Of a stretch of 64,000 nucleotides of DNA, positions 38,550 to 49,607 are shown piece after piece. The translations under genes and the position numbers were made by a program. Each line of letters starts with the position of its first letter. The stretch's first letter is position 1. Source of the stretch: Sphingomonas sp. (GTDB lineage: Bacteria; Pseudomonadota; Alphaproteobacteria; Sphingomonadales; Sphingomonadaceae); contig JAKFUZ010000006.1 of assembly GCA_021732445.1 (NCBI GenBank), positions 124,001 to 188,000 on the forward strand, read 5' to 3'. The notes under the pieces are model-generated. The model was given only the letters and a program-made list of their open reading frames with translations, searched no databases and was not told the origin of the DNA.

Positions 38550-40714
38550 ACCGCCCGGCGCACATCGCTGACATGGATGACGATGACGACCTGATGGAGG
38601 CGGGCATTGGCGGGGACCGGTATTTCAACCGGGAGCTGTCTTGGCTCGCGTTTAACCGCCGTGTGCTCGAAGAGGCGACCAATGCCGCCCATCCGCTGCT
38701 GGAGCGGCTTCGGTTCCTGTCGATTTCCGCCTCGAACCTCGACGAATTTTTCATGGTCCGGGTCGCCGGGCTGAAGGGCCAGCAATTGCAGGAGGTGGAG
38801 CGCCAATCGGTCGACGGCCTGACCCCCGGCCAGCAACTGGCCATGACGACGCACGAAGCCGACCGGCTGATGGCCAGCCAGCACGAAGTGTGGCACGCGT
38901 TGCGCGCGCTGCTCGCCGATGCCGGGATAAGCCTGCTTGAGGTTGAGGAGATTGCCGGCGACGATGCAGACTGGCTGGAAAACCATTTTCGCGACCAAAT
39001 TTTCCCGATTCTGACGCCCCAGGCGCTGGATCCGGCGCACCCGTTCCCGTTCATCCCCAACAAGGGGTCGAGCCTCATTTTTGACCTGGTCCGCCTGTCG
39101 GACAAGCAGCCCATCCGCGAGTTGGTGATGCTGCCCAATCGCGTTGGCCGCTTTGTGCGCCTGCCCGGCGACACGGCGCGTTATGTAACGATCGAAACGC
39201 TGATCCGGCGGTTCTCCGTGTTGCTGTTTCCCGGCTATCAGGTGGAGGCGGCGGCGTCGTTCCGGGTGCTGCGGGACAGCGATCTTGAGATTGAGGAAGA
39301 TGCCGAAGACCTTGTCCGCTATTTCGCGAACGCCATAAAAAGGCGGCGGCGCGGGCGCGTCATCCGGCTGGAACTGGAGGGCTGCATGCCCGCCGAACTC
39401 GAATCGCTGCTGAAGGCAGAGCTTGGCGGCACCGAAGCGCTGATTACCGAGTGCGGCGGGTTTCTCGGGCTGGGCGACCTCGACCGGCTGGTGGATGAAG
39501 ACCGCGCGGACCTGAAATTTCCGCCTTTCACCGCGCGTTTCCCCGAACGGATTCGGGAATTTGGCGGCGATTGCTTTGCGGCTATCAAGGCCAAGGACAT
39601 CGTCATCCATCACCCATATGAAACCTTTGACGTGGTCATTGCCTATCTGCGGCAGGCAGCGGCCGACCCCGATGTGGTGGCGATCAAGCAGACATTATAC
39701 CGTGCAGGCAAGCAATCCGCTGTCATCAGCGCGCTGATTGCGGCGGCCGAGGCGGGCAAGTCGGTGACGGCGGTTGTCGAACTGAAGGCGCGCTTCGACG
39801 AGGAGCAGAACCTGTTATGGGCCTCTGCGCTGGAGCGGGCCGGCGTGCAGGTGGTATATGGGTTCATCGACTGGAAAACCCATGCCAAGGTGTCGATGGT
39901 AGTGCGGCGCGAGGGCGGCGGCTACCGCACCTACTGCCATTTCGGCACCGGGAATTATCACCCCATAACCGCGCGCATCTACACCGATATCAGCTTTTTC
40001 ACAGCCGACCCGCGCATCGGGCGTGATGCCGCGCAAATGTTCAATTATGTGACGGGCTATGTTGAGCCGAGCAACCTTGAGGTCATCGACATGTCGCCAC
40101 GCGGCCTGCGCAAGCGGCTGGCCGAGCTGATTGACGCTGAAATCGCGCTGGCGCAGGCGGGCAAGCCGGCCACCATCTGGGCCAAGATGAACTCGCTGGT
40201 TGACCCCGCGATCATCGAAAAACTCTATGAGGCAAGCAATGCCGGGGTCGATATCGATCTCGTTGTGCGCGGCATTTGCTGCCTGCGGCCTGGCGTGCCC
40301 GACATGTCGGAGCGGATTCGTGTGAAATCTGTCGTTGGGCGCTTTCTCGAACATAGCCGCATCTGGGCGTTCGGCAATGGCAAGGCGTTGCCGCATGACG
40401 GCGCCAAATTGTTCATCTCCTCGGCTGACTGGATGCCGCGCAACTTTGACCGGCGGGTGGAGTATATGCTCCCCATTGAAAACAAGACGGTGCACGATCA
40501 GTTGCTCGATCAGGTGATGGTCGCCAACCTCATCGACAATGAACAGAGCTGGGAACTGGGGCCGGATGGCACCTATACGCGGATCGAGCCGGGCGACCGG
40601 CCATTTAATCTCCACCGCTATTTCATGACCAACCCCTCGCTTTCCGGCCGCGGCGCTGCGCTCAAAAACAGCGATTCGGTGCCCACGCTCTCGCTGCGAC
40701 GGCGGCGACGTTGA
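38546..40714 (+). CDS. ppk1: Polyphosphate kinase 1
   Basis: 722 residues. Builds polyphosphate from [28 protein letters not shown], autophosphorylated His447 in KTHAKVSMV, and [17 protein letters not shown] are diagnostic. Start at the ATG that overlaps the hdaA stop, with CAGGAG upstream; the long open frame upstream overlaps hdaA. ppx follows after 20 bases. Confidence 0.97.
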   Translation: MNRPAHIADMDDDDDLMEAGIGGDRYFNRELSWLAFNRRVLEEATNAAHPLLERLRFLSISASNLDEFFMVRVAGLKGQQLQEVERQSVDGLTPGQQLAMTTHEADRLMASQHEVWHALRALLADAGISLLEVEEIAGDDADWLENHFRDQIFPILTPQALDPAHPFPFIPNKGSSLIFDLVRLSDKQPIRELVMLPNRVGRFVRLPGDTARYVTIETLIRRFSVLLFPGYQVEAAASFRVLRDSDLEIEEDAEDLVRYFANAIKRRRRGRVIRLELEGCMPAELESLLKAELGGTEALITECGGFLGLGDLDRLVDEDRADLKFPPFTARFPERIREFGGDCFAAIKAKDIVIHHPYETFDVVIAYLRQAAADPDVVAIKQTLYRAGKQSAVISALIAAAEAGKSVTAVVELKARFDEEQNLLWASALERAGVQVVYGFIDWKTHAKVSMVVRREGGGYRTYCHFGTGNYHPITARIYTDISFFTADPRIGRDAAQMFNYVTGYVEPSNLEVIDMSPRGLRKRLAELIDAEIALAQAGKPATIWAKMNSLVDPAIIEKLYEASNAGVDIDLVVRGICCLRPGVPDMSERIRVKSVVGRFLEHSRIWAFGNGKALPHDGAKLFISSADWMPRNFDRRVEYMLPIENKTVHDQLLDQVMVANLIDNEQSWELGPDGTYTRIEPGDRPFNLHRYFMTNPSLSGRGAALKNSDSVPTLSLRRRRR

Positions 40715-40734
40715 CCCGCACGCGCTGATCACTG

Positions 40735-42240
40735 GTGACGACGCTGTTCTTCCGCAAACCCCGGATCGACACGAGTGCCGATCCGCGCACCGCGATTATC
40801 GACATTGGTTCAAATTCAATCCGCCTGGTCGTGTATCAGGGGCCTGCGCGGCTGCCCGCCATTTTGTTCAACGAAAAGGTGATGGCCGGGCTGGGACGCG
40901 GCGTTTCTGAAACCGGCGCGATCGGCGCTGATGCGCTTGCGCTGGGCACGATGGCGCTGGAGCGGTTTGCCTCGGTTGCGCGCGAGATGGACGTGTCGCG
41001 GCTGCGCACGGTGGCGACTGCGGCCGTGCGTGAGGCAACCAATGGCCAGGCGCTGCTGGATGTTGCCGCGCGGCTCGGCCTCGATGTGGATGTGCTGACT
41101 GGCGAACAGGAAGCAACCGTTGCCGGGCTGGGGGTTATCTCGGCAATTCCTGGCGCAGACGGGATCGTCGGCGACCTGGGTGGGGGCTCGCTGGAGCTGG
41201 TCCGCGTCGCAGGCGGACAAGTTGGTGATCGGGCGAGCTTCCCTTTTGGCGTGTTGCGTCTGGCGGCGCTGCGCACCAAGGGCGCCCGCAGTTTCGAACG
41301 CCGTGTCGCAAGCGCCATCAGCAACGCCGGGTGGGCCGGGCGCGGCGCCGGGCTGCCGCTGTATCTGGTGGGCGGTTCATGGCGGGCGCTGGCCCGGCTG
41401 GACATGCACGCAACCGGATATCCGCTGCCGGTTATTCACCAATATCCGCTGCCGGCCGCGTCGATCATGCGGCTAAACCGCACCCTGGCGCAGATTGGCA
41501 AGGGCAAGCTGCGGGCTATCCCATCGGTGTCATCCGCGCGCGCGCCGACGCTTGCCGATGCCAGCGCGCTGCTCGGCGTGCTGGTGCGCAGCCTTGGTGC
41601 GGTCACCACGATTGTGTCGTCTTTTGGCCTGCGCGAGGGCCTGTTGTTCGACGCGCTCAGCTTGGCGGAACGGGGCCAGGACCCGCTGATCGTCGCGGCG
41701 CGCGACGAAGGGCGGCGCCTTGGCCGCTTTGCCGAACATGGCGACTTGCTGGAGAGCTGGATTGCGCCGCTCTTTACCGACGACGCTGTGGCGCTCACCC
41801 GGCTGCGCCACGCAGCCTGCCTGCTTGCAGATGTTGGCTGGCGCGCCAACCCGGAATTTCGGGCGGAGCGCGGCGTTGAAATTGCGCTTCACGGCAATTG
41901 GGTGGCGATTGATGCGCCGGGCCGCGCGCTGGTGGCGCAGGCGCTTTTCACCAGCCTTGGCGGCGGCACTGACACGCCGGCGCCGCTCGCTGAGCTGGCA
42001 CCGCCGGCCCTGCTCAGGCGCGCAATGTGCTGGGGCATGGCGATGCGGCTGGGCCAGCGGTTGAGCGGCGGCCTTGCCGGGCCGTTACAGCGATCGAGCC
42101 TTGGCGATGACGGCGCCGCCATCACGCTGCGCCTCACGGGCGAGGACTGCACCTTTTACAGCGATACGGTGGAGCGGCGGCACAAGGCGCTGGCGGCCAT
42201 ACTCGGCCGGCGGGCAATGCTTGCGCGCGACACCCGCTAG
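40735..42240 (+). CDS. ppx: Exopolyphosphatase / guanosine pentaphosphatase family
   Basis: 501 residues, GTG start. Actin-like ATPase fold with IDIGSNSIRLVVY and GDLGGGSLELV; the C-terminal HD-like helical region is present. It removes terminal phosphates from polyphosphate, or pppGpp in some members. Operon with ppk1, so the operon makes and degrades the same polymer. Stop overlaps the convergent rnd stop. Confidence 0.94.
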   Translation: MTTLFFRKPRIDTSADPRTAIIDIGSNSIRLVVYQGPARLPAILFNEKVMAGLGRGVSETGAIGADALALGTMALERFASVAREMDVSRLRTVATAAVREATNGQALLDVAARLGLDVDVLTGEQEATVAGLGVISAIPGADGIVGDLGGGSLELVRVAGGQVGDRASFPFGVLRLAALRTKGARSFERRVASAISNAGWAGRGAGLPLYLVGGSWRALARLDMHATGYPLPVIHQYPLPAASIMRLNRTLAQIGKGKLRAIPSVSSARAPTLADASALLGVLVRSLGAVTTIVSSFGLREGLLFDALSLAERGQDPLIVAARDEGRRLGRFAEHGDLLESWIAPLFTDDAVALTRLRHAACLLADVGWRANPEFRAERGVEIALHGNWVAIDAPGRALVAQALFTSLGGGTDTPAPLAELAPPALLRRAMCWGMAMRLGQRLSGGLAGPLQRSSLGDDGAAITLRLTGEDCTFYSDTVERRHKALAAILGRRAMLARDTR

Positions 42241-43409
42241 CTGTCGTCGGCCCGTGTCATTTTGAGCTTGCCGTTCTTCACGGCAAAGGCGAGCTGCCCC
42301 TCGACCAGCGCCAGCGCATCGCGGCCGAACTGATCGAACCGCCAGCCCTCAAGCATCGCCAGCCCTTCGCGTTGCCCGCCGGCCAGCGCTTCAAGGTCTT
42401 CGGTGCGGGCGAGCAGCTTTGCCGCCACATCAATGTCGCGTGACCTGATCTTCAGCAATAACTTCAGCAGATCAGCGACCAGTGCGCCATCCTTGCCGGC
42501 GCCCGGTTTGCGATCATCGCGCTTGGGCATTTCGTCATGGGGGAGCGGGGTTGCGCTGGCCAGCGCTGCCATCAGCCGGGCGCCAATGTCATTGCCTGCC
42601 CAGGTGGGGGACAGCCCGCGCACCTTGGCCAGGTCCGCCTGATGGCGCGGCGGCGTGCCGGCCAGGTCGGCGAGTGTCTCGTCTTTCACGATGCGGCCGC
42701 GCGGCAGATCCTTGCTCTGCGCCTCAAGCTCGCGCCACCGGCCAAGTGCTTTGAGCCGGCCAAGCACATCGGCCTTGCGCCCCTGAATGCGCACCCGCTT
42801 CCACGCCTCTTCCGGGTCGTTGCGGTAATTTGCCGGGTTGGCGATCCGCTCCATCTCCTCGTCCAGCCAGTTGCCCCGCCCCGTCACGCGGAGGTGATCG
42901 AGCATTTTGGGGAATATCTGCGCCAGATGCGTTACATCACCGATCGCATATTCGATCTGACGCTTGTCGAGCGGGCGCCGGCTCCAGTCGGTGAAGCGCG
43001 CGCCCTTGTCCACCGGAATGCCGAGGTAGCTGTCGACAAGGTTGGAATAGCCGATTTGCTCGCCTTGCCCAAGCGCCATCGCGGCGACTTGGGTGTCGAA
43101 CAGCGGGTGCGGCGTCTTGCCGGTCAGGTTATAAACAATTTCAATATCCTGCCCGCCGGCATGAAACACCTTCAGCACATCTTCGTTATTGGTGAGCAGC
43201 TCCAGCAGCGGCGTCATGTCCAAGTCCGGCGCCATCGGGTCGATGGCGGCTGCTTCATTTGTGTCGGCAATCTGGATGAGACACAGTTCGGGCCAATAGC
43301 TGTTTTCGCGCATGAATTCGGTGTCGACCGTGATGAACGGTGCGCTCGAAAGGCGGCTGCAAAGATTGGCGAGAGACGCAGAATCGCAGATTAGGTCGTG
43401 GATGTGCAT
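42237..43409 (-). CDS. rnd: Ribonuclease D
   Basis: 390 residues. 3'-5' exonuclease that trims tRNA and other RNAs. DEDDy active site: D29 and E31 in VDTEF, D88 in HAGGQDIE, Y154 and D158 in YAIGDV. The C-terminal HRDC domain (~205-285) and a second helical part follow. The ATG at 43421 is an alternative start. Divergent from aspS, 109 bases apart. Confidence 0.95.
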   Translation of the reverse strand: MHIHDLICDSASLANLCSRLSSAPFITVDTEFMRENSYWPELCLIQIADTNEAAAIDPMAPDLDMTPLLELLTNNEDVLKVFHAGGQDIEIVYNLTGKTPHPLFDTQVAAMALGQGEQIGYSNLVDSYLGIPVDKGARFTDWSRRPLDKRQIEYAIGDVTHLAQIFPKMLDHLRVTGRGNWLDEEMERIANPANYRNDPEEAWKRVRIQGRKADVLGRLKALGRWRELEAQSKDLPRGRIVKDETLADLAGTPPRHQADLAKVRGLSPTWAGNDIGARLMAALASATPLPHDEMPKRDDRKPGAGKDGALVADLLKLLLKIRSRDIDVAAKLLARTEDLEALAGGQREGLAMLEGWRFDQFGRDALALVEGQLAFAVKNGKLKMTRADDS

Positions 43410-43518
43410 CTCCCATGCCATAGCGGCGCCGTGGCGACTTGACAAAAGCTCTGTGCGGCCCCGAAAGCGCTGGGCTTCCGGGCGCCAAGGGTGCCGCTTC
43501 ATGATTTGGACGAACAGC

Positions 43519-45321
43519 ATGCACGCATATCGCACCCACAATTGCGCCGCCCTGCGGCCTGAACATGTCGGTGAAGAGGTTCGCCTGTCGGGCTGGGTGC
43601 ACAAAAAGCGCGATCATGGCGATCTGGTGTTTGTCGATGTGCGTGACCATTATGGCATCACGCAAATTGTAACCGAGGTCGATGGGCCCGCCTTTGCCGT
43701 GATCGAGGCGCTGAAGAACGAATCGGTGGTGACGATTACCGGCAAGGTCACCGCGCGCGCAGCCGAAGCGGTGAACCCCAATCTGCCGACGGGTTGCATC
43801 GAGGTGCGCGCAACAGCGGCCACCATCCAGAGCCATGCGCACGAACTGCCGATGCCGGTGGCGGGCGAGGCGGAATATCCCGAAGATATTCGCCTGCGCT
43901 ATCGCTTCCTCGATTTGCGGCGCGAGCGGCTGCACCAGAACATCATGCTGCGCTCCCGCGTCATCACGTCGCTGCGCCAGCGGATGAACGCGCAAGGGTT
44001 CACCGAATTTCAGACGCCGATTTTGACGGCGTCTTCGCCGGAGGGCGCGCGCGATTATCTGGTGCCGAGCCGCGTCCATCCGGGCAAATTCTATGCGCTG
44101 CCGCAGGCGCCGCAGATGTTCAAACAACTCCTGATGGTCGCCGGGTTCGACAGATATTTTCAGATCGCACCGTGCTTTCGCGATGAGGACGCGCGCGCCG
44201 ACCGTTCACCGGGCGAGTTTTATCAGCTTGATTTCGAGATGAGCTTTGTCACGCAGGACGATGTTTTTGCGGCAATCGAGCCAGTGCTGCACGGCGTGTT
44301 TGAAGAATTTGCCGATTGGCAGGGCAAGGGCCGCACGGTGAGCGCCCTGCCGTTCCGCCGCATTGCGTACCGCGAATCGATGCTGAAATACGGCTCCGAC
44401 AAGCCTGATCTGCGCAACCCGATCCTTATTACCGACGTCAGCGAGCATTTTCGCGGATCAGGCTTTGGCCTGTTCGACCGGATCGTTTCTGGCGGCGACG
44501 TCGTGCGCGCCATCCCGGCGCCGAAAACGGCCGACAAGAGCCGCAAATTCTTTGACGACATGAACGAGTGGGCGCGCGGTGAGGGCCATGCAGGGCTTGG
44601 CTACATCACCCAAAAGGGCGGCGAGCTTGGCGGGCCGATTGCCAAAAACCATGGTGAGGAAGCAACCCGCGCGCTCATTGCCGAACTCGGCCTTGGCCCC
44701 GATGACGGCATTTTCTTTGCAGCCGGCAAGGAACTGGCCGCCGCCAAACTTGCTGGCGCTGCCCGCACGCGCATCGGACAGGAGCTTGGCCTCATCGACG
44801 AAAGCCGCTTCGAATTCTGCTGGATCGTCGACTTTCCGATGTTTGAATATGATGAGGACACGAAAAAGGTTGATTTCAGCCACAACCCGTTTTCCATGCC
44901 GCAAGGTGAAATGGAAGCGCTGGAAACCATGAACCCGCTCGATATTCTCGCCTTTCAATATGACATTGTGTGCAACGGCGTTGAGCTGTCGTCTGGCGCA
45001 ATCCGCAACCATCGCCCGGAGATCATGTACAAGGCGTTTGAAATCGCGGGCTATTCACAGGCCGATGTCGACACCAATTTTGCCGGGATGATTAACGCGT
45101 TCAAATTTGGCGCCCCGCCGCACGGCGGATCGGCCCCCGGCATTGACCGCATGGTCATGCTGCTGGCAGGCGAGCCGAACATTCGCGAAGTCGTGCTGTT
45201 CCCGATGAACCAGCGGGCCGAAGACCTGATGATGGGTGCGCCGAGCTTTGTGTCGGCCCGGCAGTTGCAAGAACTTAATATCCGCACGCTAGACCCGGCT
45301 CCCGCAAAACCGGGCGCATAG
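43519..45321 (+). CDS. aspS: Aspartyl-tRNA synthetase
   Basis: 600 residues, class II, bacterial type. N-terminal OB anticodon domain, motif 2 around [15 protein letters not shown], bacterial insert (~290-420) and motif 3 [13 protein letters not shown]. An ATG at 43501 would add six residues. Because gatCAB is present, it may be the non-discriminating form that also charges tRNA-Asn; this is inference. Confidence 0.97.
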   Translation: MHAYRTHNCAALRPEHVGEEVRLSGWVHKKRDHGDLVFVDVRDHYGITQIVTEVDGPAFAVIEALKNESVVTITGKVTARAAEAVNPNLPTGCIEVRATAATIQSHAHELPMPVAGEAEYPEDIRLRYRFLDLRRERLHQNIMLRSRVITSLRQRMNAQGFTEFQTPILTASSPEGARDYLVPSRVHPGKFYALPQAPQMFKQLLMVAGFDRYFQIAPCFRDEDARADRSPGEFYQLDFEMSFVTQDDVFAAIEPVLHGVFEEFADWQGKGRTVSALPFRRIAYRESMLKYGSDKPDLRNPILITDVSEHFRGSGFGLFDRIVSGGDVVRAIPAPKTADKSRKFFDDMNEWARGEGHAGLGYITQKGGELGGPIAKNHGEEATRALIAELGLGPDDGIFFAAGKELAAAKLAGAARTRIGQELGLIDESRFEFCWIVDFPMFEYDEDTKKVDFSHNPFSMPQGEMEALETMNPLDILAFQYDIVCNGVELSSGAIRNHRPEIMYKAFEIAGYSQADVDTNFAGMINAFKFGAPPHGGSAPGIDRMVMLLAGEPNIREVVLFPMNQRAEDLMMGAPSFVSARQLQELNIRTLDPAPAKPGA

Positions 45322-45382
45322 CCGGGGTTCAGTAACGCCCGCCATATCCGGGCCAAGGCAGGGCGAGGATATCGGGAGCGCA

Positions 45383-46828
45383 ATGGACGGGAAGCAGGGG
45401 TTGAGCGAGACACGGCTGAAGACGCGGCCAGCGGCACGGGCGATGGAGGCATTGCCGCAACCGCGCAGCGCGCTTGGCCGGACGCTGGGCCTGTCGGGCG
45501 TGCTGTTTCTGACATTATCGGTCACCAGCCCGGTCTCGTCGGTGTTCGTTATCATCCCCGGGATGCTGCACGTGGCCGGCACCGGCGCCATCTGGGCAAT
45601 GGCGCTGGCGGCCATTGTGTGCGTGGCGACTGCCTATATCTATGCGGAGCTGTCGTCGGTGTGGCCGGTCGCCGGCGGCGAATATGTGATGGTTGCGCGC
45701 ACGCTCGGGCCGCTTGCCGGTTTTGTCATGCTCGGCGTTAATGTGTTCAACAATCTGTTGTTTCCGCCGGTGCTTGGCCTTGGCCTGAGCGCCGTGCTGT
45801 CGCGCGTCGTGCCGGGCCTGCCGGTGGTGCCGCTGGCGGTTGTGGTTGTGGCGGCGGCGACGCTTGTCGCGCTGCTTCAGATCCGCGTGAATGCTCTGAT
45901 TACCGGGCTGTTTCTGGCGGTGGAGGCGCTTGCTGTGTTGGCGGTGGTGGTCCTGGGGTTTGCTCATCCGGTGCAGTCGGTTCTTCCCATGCTGGCAGCG
46001 CCGGTGGTGGCGGTGCCCGACGGGCTGGTGCCGGCGACGCTTTCGGGCATTGGGCTTGCTACCTCGATCGCGATATTTGCGCTGAACGGCTATGGTGCGG
46101 CGGTGTATTTCGGCGAAGAGATGCATCACGCGCCGACGCAGATAGCGCGTGCGATTTTGTGGGCGTTGTTGCTCACCTTGTTGTTTGAAGGCGTGCCGAT
46201 GGTGGCGGCGCTGGTCGGTGCGCCTGATCTTGGGCAATTGCTCGCCAGCGAAGACCCGTTCGGCATGCTCACGGCGACGCGCGGCGGCGATTTTTTGGCG
46301 ACGTCGGTGTCGGTCGGGGTCGCGGTTGCGGTCGTCAACGCAGTTATCGCGTGCATCCTGGCCAGCGCGCGCTTCTTTTACGGAACCGCGCGCGACAAAT
46401 GCTGGGGGCGGCCGGTGGATGTGTGGCTGACGACCATTCACCCCCGCTTCGCCTCGCCCTGGATCGCGACGCTGGTTGCAGGCGGTGCCGGGGTAGTGTG
46501 CTGTTTCCTGCCGCTTGAGCTGTTGCTGGTGCTGAGCGGCACCGGGCTGATCGCGATTTACGCGGGCATCGCGCTGGCACTGGTGGCCGGCCGCCGGTCG
46601 GGCGCGCTCGACGATGCGCCGTTTCGCGGACCGCTCTATCCAGCGGCGCCGGTAATCACGTTGGGTGCGCTTGGCTATGTCGTGTGGCTCAACTGGCTGG
46701 ATGCGGCCGAAGGCCGGCCCGGGCTGATGATGACCGGGGTGCAGATTTGCCTGTCGGCGGCATATTACTGGCTCGTGCTGCGGCGGCGCGGCGCTTGGAA
46801 CGTGCATGTCCCGCAAGGCGCAAGGTGA
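45383..46828 (+). CDS. APC family amino acid permease
   Basis: 481 residues, inner membrane, about 12-13 hydrophobic spans. The N-terminal LTLSVTSPVSSVFVIIPGML and AYIYAELSSVWPVAGGEY region is typical of the amino acid-polyamine-organocation family. A GGGAG ribosome site precedes the ATG. Substrate unknown. The ppk2 gene begins six bases after its stop. Confidence 0.93.
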   Translation: MDGKQGLSETRLKTRPAARAMEALPQPRSALGRTLGLSGVLFLTLSVTSPVSSVFVIIPGMLHVAGTGAIWAMALAAIVCVATAYIYAELSSVWPVAGGEYVMVARTLGPLAGFVMLGVNVFNNLLFPPVLGLGLSAVLSRVVPGLPVVPLAVVVVAAATLVALLQIRVNALITGLFLAVEALAVLAVVVLGFAHPVQSVLPMLAAPVVAVPDGLVPATLSGIGLATSIAIFALNGYGAAVYFGEEMHHAPTQIARAILWALLLTLLFEGVPMVAALVGAPDLGQLLASEDPFGMLTATRGGDFLATSVSVGVAVAVVNAVIACILASARFFYGTARDKCWGRPVDVWLTTIHPRFASPWIATLVAGGAGVVCCFLPLELLLVLSGTGLIAIYAGIALALVAGRRSGALDDAPFRGPLYPAAPVITLGALGYVVWLNWLDAAEGRPGLMMTGVQICLSAAYYWLVLRRRGAWNVHVPQGAR

Positions 46829-46834
46829 GGCTCC

Positions 46835-47611
46835 ATGACGATTGACCTGTTGGATTTTGAAAGTGGCGCGGCCTATTCGGGCGATTACGATGCCGATCTG
46901 CTTGGTCTTCAGGAGCGGCTCGCCCGTATTCAGGTCGCGCATATCTGCCACAAAAAGCGCGCCATCGTGATGCTGGAAGGGTGGGACGCCGCCGGCAAGG
47001 GTGGCATTATCCAGCGGATGACCGCGCGCTGGGATCCGCGTTATTTCGAAGTGTGGCCAATCTCTGCGCCGACGGCAGAGGAAAAGGCCCGGCATTTTCT
47101 GTGGAGGTTCTGGCAGCGGCTGCCAATGTCAGGCGACATCGCCGTGTATGACCGAAGCTGGTACGGGCGCGTGCTCGTCGAGCGCGTGGAAGGCTTCGCC
47201 AGCGAGGGCGAGTGGCACCGCGGCTATGATGAAATCAACGAATTCGAAGCGCAGCAAGTCGATTCCGGCACCAATCTCGTCAAGCTGTTCGTCCATGTGA
47301 CGCAGGCCGAGCAGGACCGGCGGCTGAAAGAGCGGCTGGACGATCCATGGAAGCGCTGGAAAACCGGCCTTGACGATTATCGCAATCGCGCGCGCCGCAA
47401 AGACTATCTTGATGCTATGCACGATATGTTTGCCCGCACCGACACGCGCTGGGCGCCGTGGATTGTGATTGACGGGAATGATAAAAAGGCCGCGCGCATC
47501 GCCGCGCTCTCCGCGATTGCGGCAAGGCTGGAACTGGCGGTGCCCATGACGCCGCTGCCGCTTGATCCGGAGCTTGAAAAGATCGCCAAAAAGGCGCTTC
47601 GGAAGGATTAG
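46835..47611 (+). CDS. ppk2: Polyphosphate kinase 2 family protein
   Basis: 258 residues. Uses polyphosphate to phosphorylate nucleotides, or the reverse. Walker [10 protein letters not shown] (49-57) and the lid/Walker [10 protein letters not shown] (105-113) are typical. The subclass (AMP-, ADP- or GDP-using) cannot be decided by eye. Directly after an amino acid permease; its stop overlaps the convergent ruvX stop. Confidence 0.95.
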   Translation: MTIDLLDFESGAAYSGDYDADLLGLQERLARIQVAHICHKKRAIVMLEGWDAAGKGGIIQRMTARWDPRYFEVWPISAPTAEEKARHFLWRFWQRLPMSGDIAVYDRSWYGRVLVERVEGFASEGEWHRGYDEINEFEAQQVDSGTNLVKLFVHVTQAEQDRRLKERLDDPWKRWKTGLDDYRNRARRKDYLDAMHDMFARTDTRWAPWIVIDGNDKKAARIAALSAIAARLELAVPMTPLPLDPELEKIAKKALRKD

Positions 47612-48069
47612 GCCAGCATCAGCGCGTCGATGGCGCCTTGCAGAATATAGCTTGCGGCGAGCCTGTCGATGCGCTCGGCGCGTTTGGCGCGGCTGACATC
47701 TTCGGCGATCATTTGCCGCTCGACAGCCTGGGTGGACCAGCGCTCGTCCCACAACAGAACCGGCAGCCCGAAATCGTCGATGTTGCGGGCAAAAGCGCGG
47801 GTGGATTGGCAGCGCGGCCCTTCGGTTCCGTCAAGGTTGATGGGCAGGCCAAGGACGATGCCTGCCACATCCTGCGCCGCGATCAGGGCCGCAAGCACCG
47901 CTTTGTCGGCGGCAAATTTGCCGCGGCGGATAAGGTCGGCGGGCGAGGCAAAGCTCCACCCCGCATCGCAAAGTGCCGTGCCAATGGTTTTGGTGCCGAG
48001 ATCAAGCCCGAGCAGCCTGCCGCCCGCTGGCAGAACCGCCCGAAACGCCTCGATTTCGGTGGTGATCAC
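47608..48069 (-). CDS. ruvX: Putative pre-16S rRNA nuclease (YqgF/RuvX)
   Basis: 153 residues. RNase H-like fold that matures the 5' end of 16S r[29 protein letters not shown] and WDERWSTQ are diagnostic. The GTG start overlaps the upstream TGA (GTGA), while the frame upstream of it is unrelated to the family. Confidence 0.95.
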   Translation of the reverse strand: MITTEIEAFRAVLPAGGRLLGLDLGTKTIGTALCDAGWSFASPADLIRRGKFAADKAVLAALIAAQDVAGIVLGLPINLDGTEGPRCQSTRAFARNIDDFGLPVLLWDERWSTQAVERQMIAEDVSRAKRAERIDRLAASYILQGAIDALMLA

Positions 48070-49175
48070 TTGGCCTGGAACGCTGCCGTGCGCCGTGCGA
48101 TGTCGGCGCGCACGCTGGCCCAGAACAGGCTGTAATCGAACACATGGTAATTGTTGCCCGGCAGCACATAGCGCCCGATGCCTTCGGGCGGCGGCCCGAT
48201 GAGCAGGAACCCGCGCCCGGCGCACCGCGCGGGCACCTTGCCCGCTACCAGCGTTGCGGTTGCAAAATCGCCGGTTGGCACAAGCGTGCCCAGATTTGCC
48301 TCAGCCGGCGCAGCGGCGTCTGGCGTGCCGGTAATCGGGTTGGTGCACACCATGGGCGTGCCCTGCCGCGGCTGACCGTTCAGCCCGGTTGACCCATCGA
48401 AATTGGCGAGGACGAGCTGGGGGTCGGCGGGTTCGGCAAAACTCTGCCACGACAGGATGCACCCGAATTGCGCGGCCGACTGGCATTCGGGGAGGCCAAG
48501 CACGGGCAGGTCTGCGGCGCGTGAAACCGGCCAGCCGACGACATAGGCGGCGATGATGCGCCGGGCGAGCGGCGTTCCCGCCACCTTTTCGCGCAGCAGC
48601 CGCACCAGGTGCAGCGCGCCCTGGCTGTGTCCCGCCAGGATGATCGGGCGATCCTGGCCGACCTCGCGCAGAAATTCGTCAAAGGCGCTGGCCACATCGC
48701 CATAAGCCAGGTCGAGCGCCAGTTGCGCCTCGCGCTGACCGGTCAGAAAGGCACCAAATGTCGCCTGGCGATAGCGCGGCGCCCAGATGGCGGCGCTCGC
48801 GTTGAAGGCGCTGGCCTGACCGCGCAGGAACAGCGCGGCCCGGTCATTCGCGATCTGGTCGTCGAGCGGCGCGTTCCAGCGGCTGCGGTCAAGATAGGAA
48901 GTCGGGTGGAGGAAGAACAGCGCCGGCCCGGCATTGCCTGCCGGCTGCGCGCCATCTGGCACCCAAAGCGCCGGGTTGCCCGGCTTGTCCGGCCGCGCGA
49001 TCCACCGATCGGCACCGGCATAAGCACTTGGCGGCTCGGCCGGCAGCGCTTCAAAGGCGGCGCTTGGCACCAGCGCTGCCTGCATCAGCCGCGTGCCGAA
49101 TAACCGGAACGCCAGGGCGCCTGCAATGGCAAGCACGATGAGCGCTGCCACTGCATAAAGGAACTTTCGAGCCAA
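48066..49175 (-). CDS. DUF3089 alpha/beta-hydrolase, membrane-anchored
   Basis: 369 residues from the TTG at 49175 (GGAG eight bases before it); starts at 49184 (GTG) or 49232 are possible. An N-terminal membrane helix ([21 protein letters not shown]) is followed by the DUF3089 domain, with nucleophile elbow AGHSQGAL and the family patterns YLDRSRW and PRYRQ. Catalytic activity is likely; the substrate is unknown. Stop overlaps ruvX. Confidence 0.88.
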   Translation of the reverse strand: MARKFLYAVAALIVLAIAGALAFRLFGTRLMQAALVPSAAFEALPAEPPSAYAGADRWIARPDKPGNPALWVPDGAQPAGNAGPALFFLHPTSYLDRSRWNAPLDDQIANDRAALFLRGQASAFNASAAIWAPRYRQATFGAFLTGQREAQLALDLAYGDVASAFDEFLREVGQDRPIILAGHSQGALHLVRLLREKVAGTPLARRIIAAYVVGWPVSRAADLPVLGLPECQSAAQFGCILSWQSFAEPADPQLVLANFDGSTGLNGQPRQGTPMVCTNPITGTPDAAAPAEANLGTLVPTGDFATATLVAGKVPARCAGRGFLLIGPPPEGIGRYVLPGNNYHVFDYSLFWASVRADIARRTAAFQAK

Positions 49176-49319
49176 CGCATACACTCCGGTAACAACTGCC
49201 ACCGCGTTGCAGCACAAGGGGTGCGGGCGCAATGCGTTTCAGACGCTGATAACGATATCACGCCGCCATGTCGCTCGACAGTTGCGCGAGGGGCAGCGGC
49301 AATGCTAGCCGCACATGCT

Positions 49320-49607
49320 ATGGCAGTAGATATTCAAACCGTGAAGAAAATCGCCGGGCTGGCCCGTATCGCGATGTCTGATGAAGACGCCGCGCGGCTG
49401 GCGCCCGAGCTTGGCAACATTCTTGGCTGGATCGAGCAGCTCGGCGAGGTGGATACCACCGGCGTTGCACCGATGACGGCGGTGATCGCCAATCATTTGC
49501 GGCTGCGCGATGATGTGGTGACGGATGGCGGCGTGCGGGGTGCCGTGCTCGCCAACGCACCTCAGGCCGAGCAGGGCTTTTTCACAGTGCCCAAGGTGAT
49601 CGAATGA
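49320..49607 (+). CDS. gatC: Asp/Glu-tRNA amidotransferase subunit C
   Basis: 95 residues. Small structural subunit that stabilises GatA on Gat[34 protein letters not shown] is the family pattern seen in two pieces. Start at the ATG at 49320. Overlaps gatA (ATGA). Confidence 0.96.
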   Translation: MAVDIQTVKKIAGLARIAMSDEDAARLAPELGNILGWIEQLGEVDTTGVAPMTAVIANHLRLRDDVVTDGGVRGAVLANAPQAEQGFFTVPKVIE

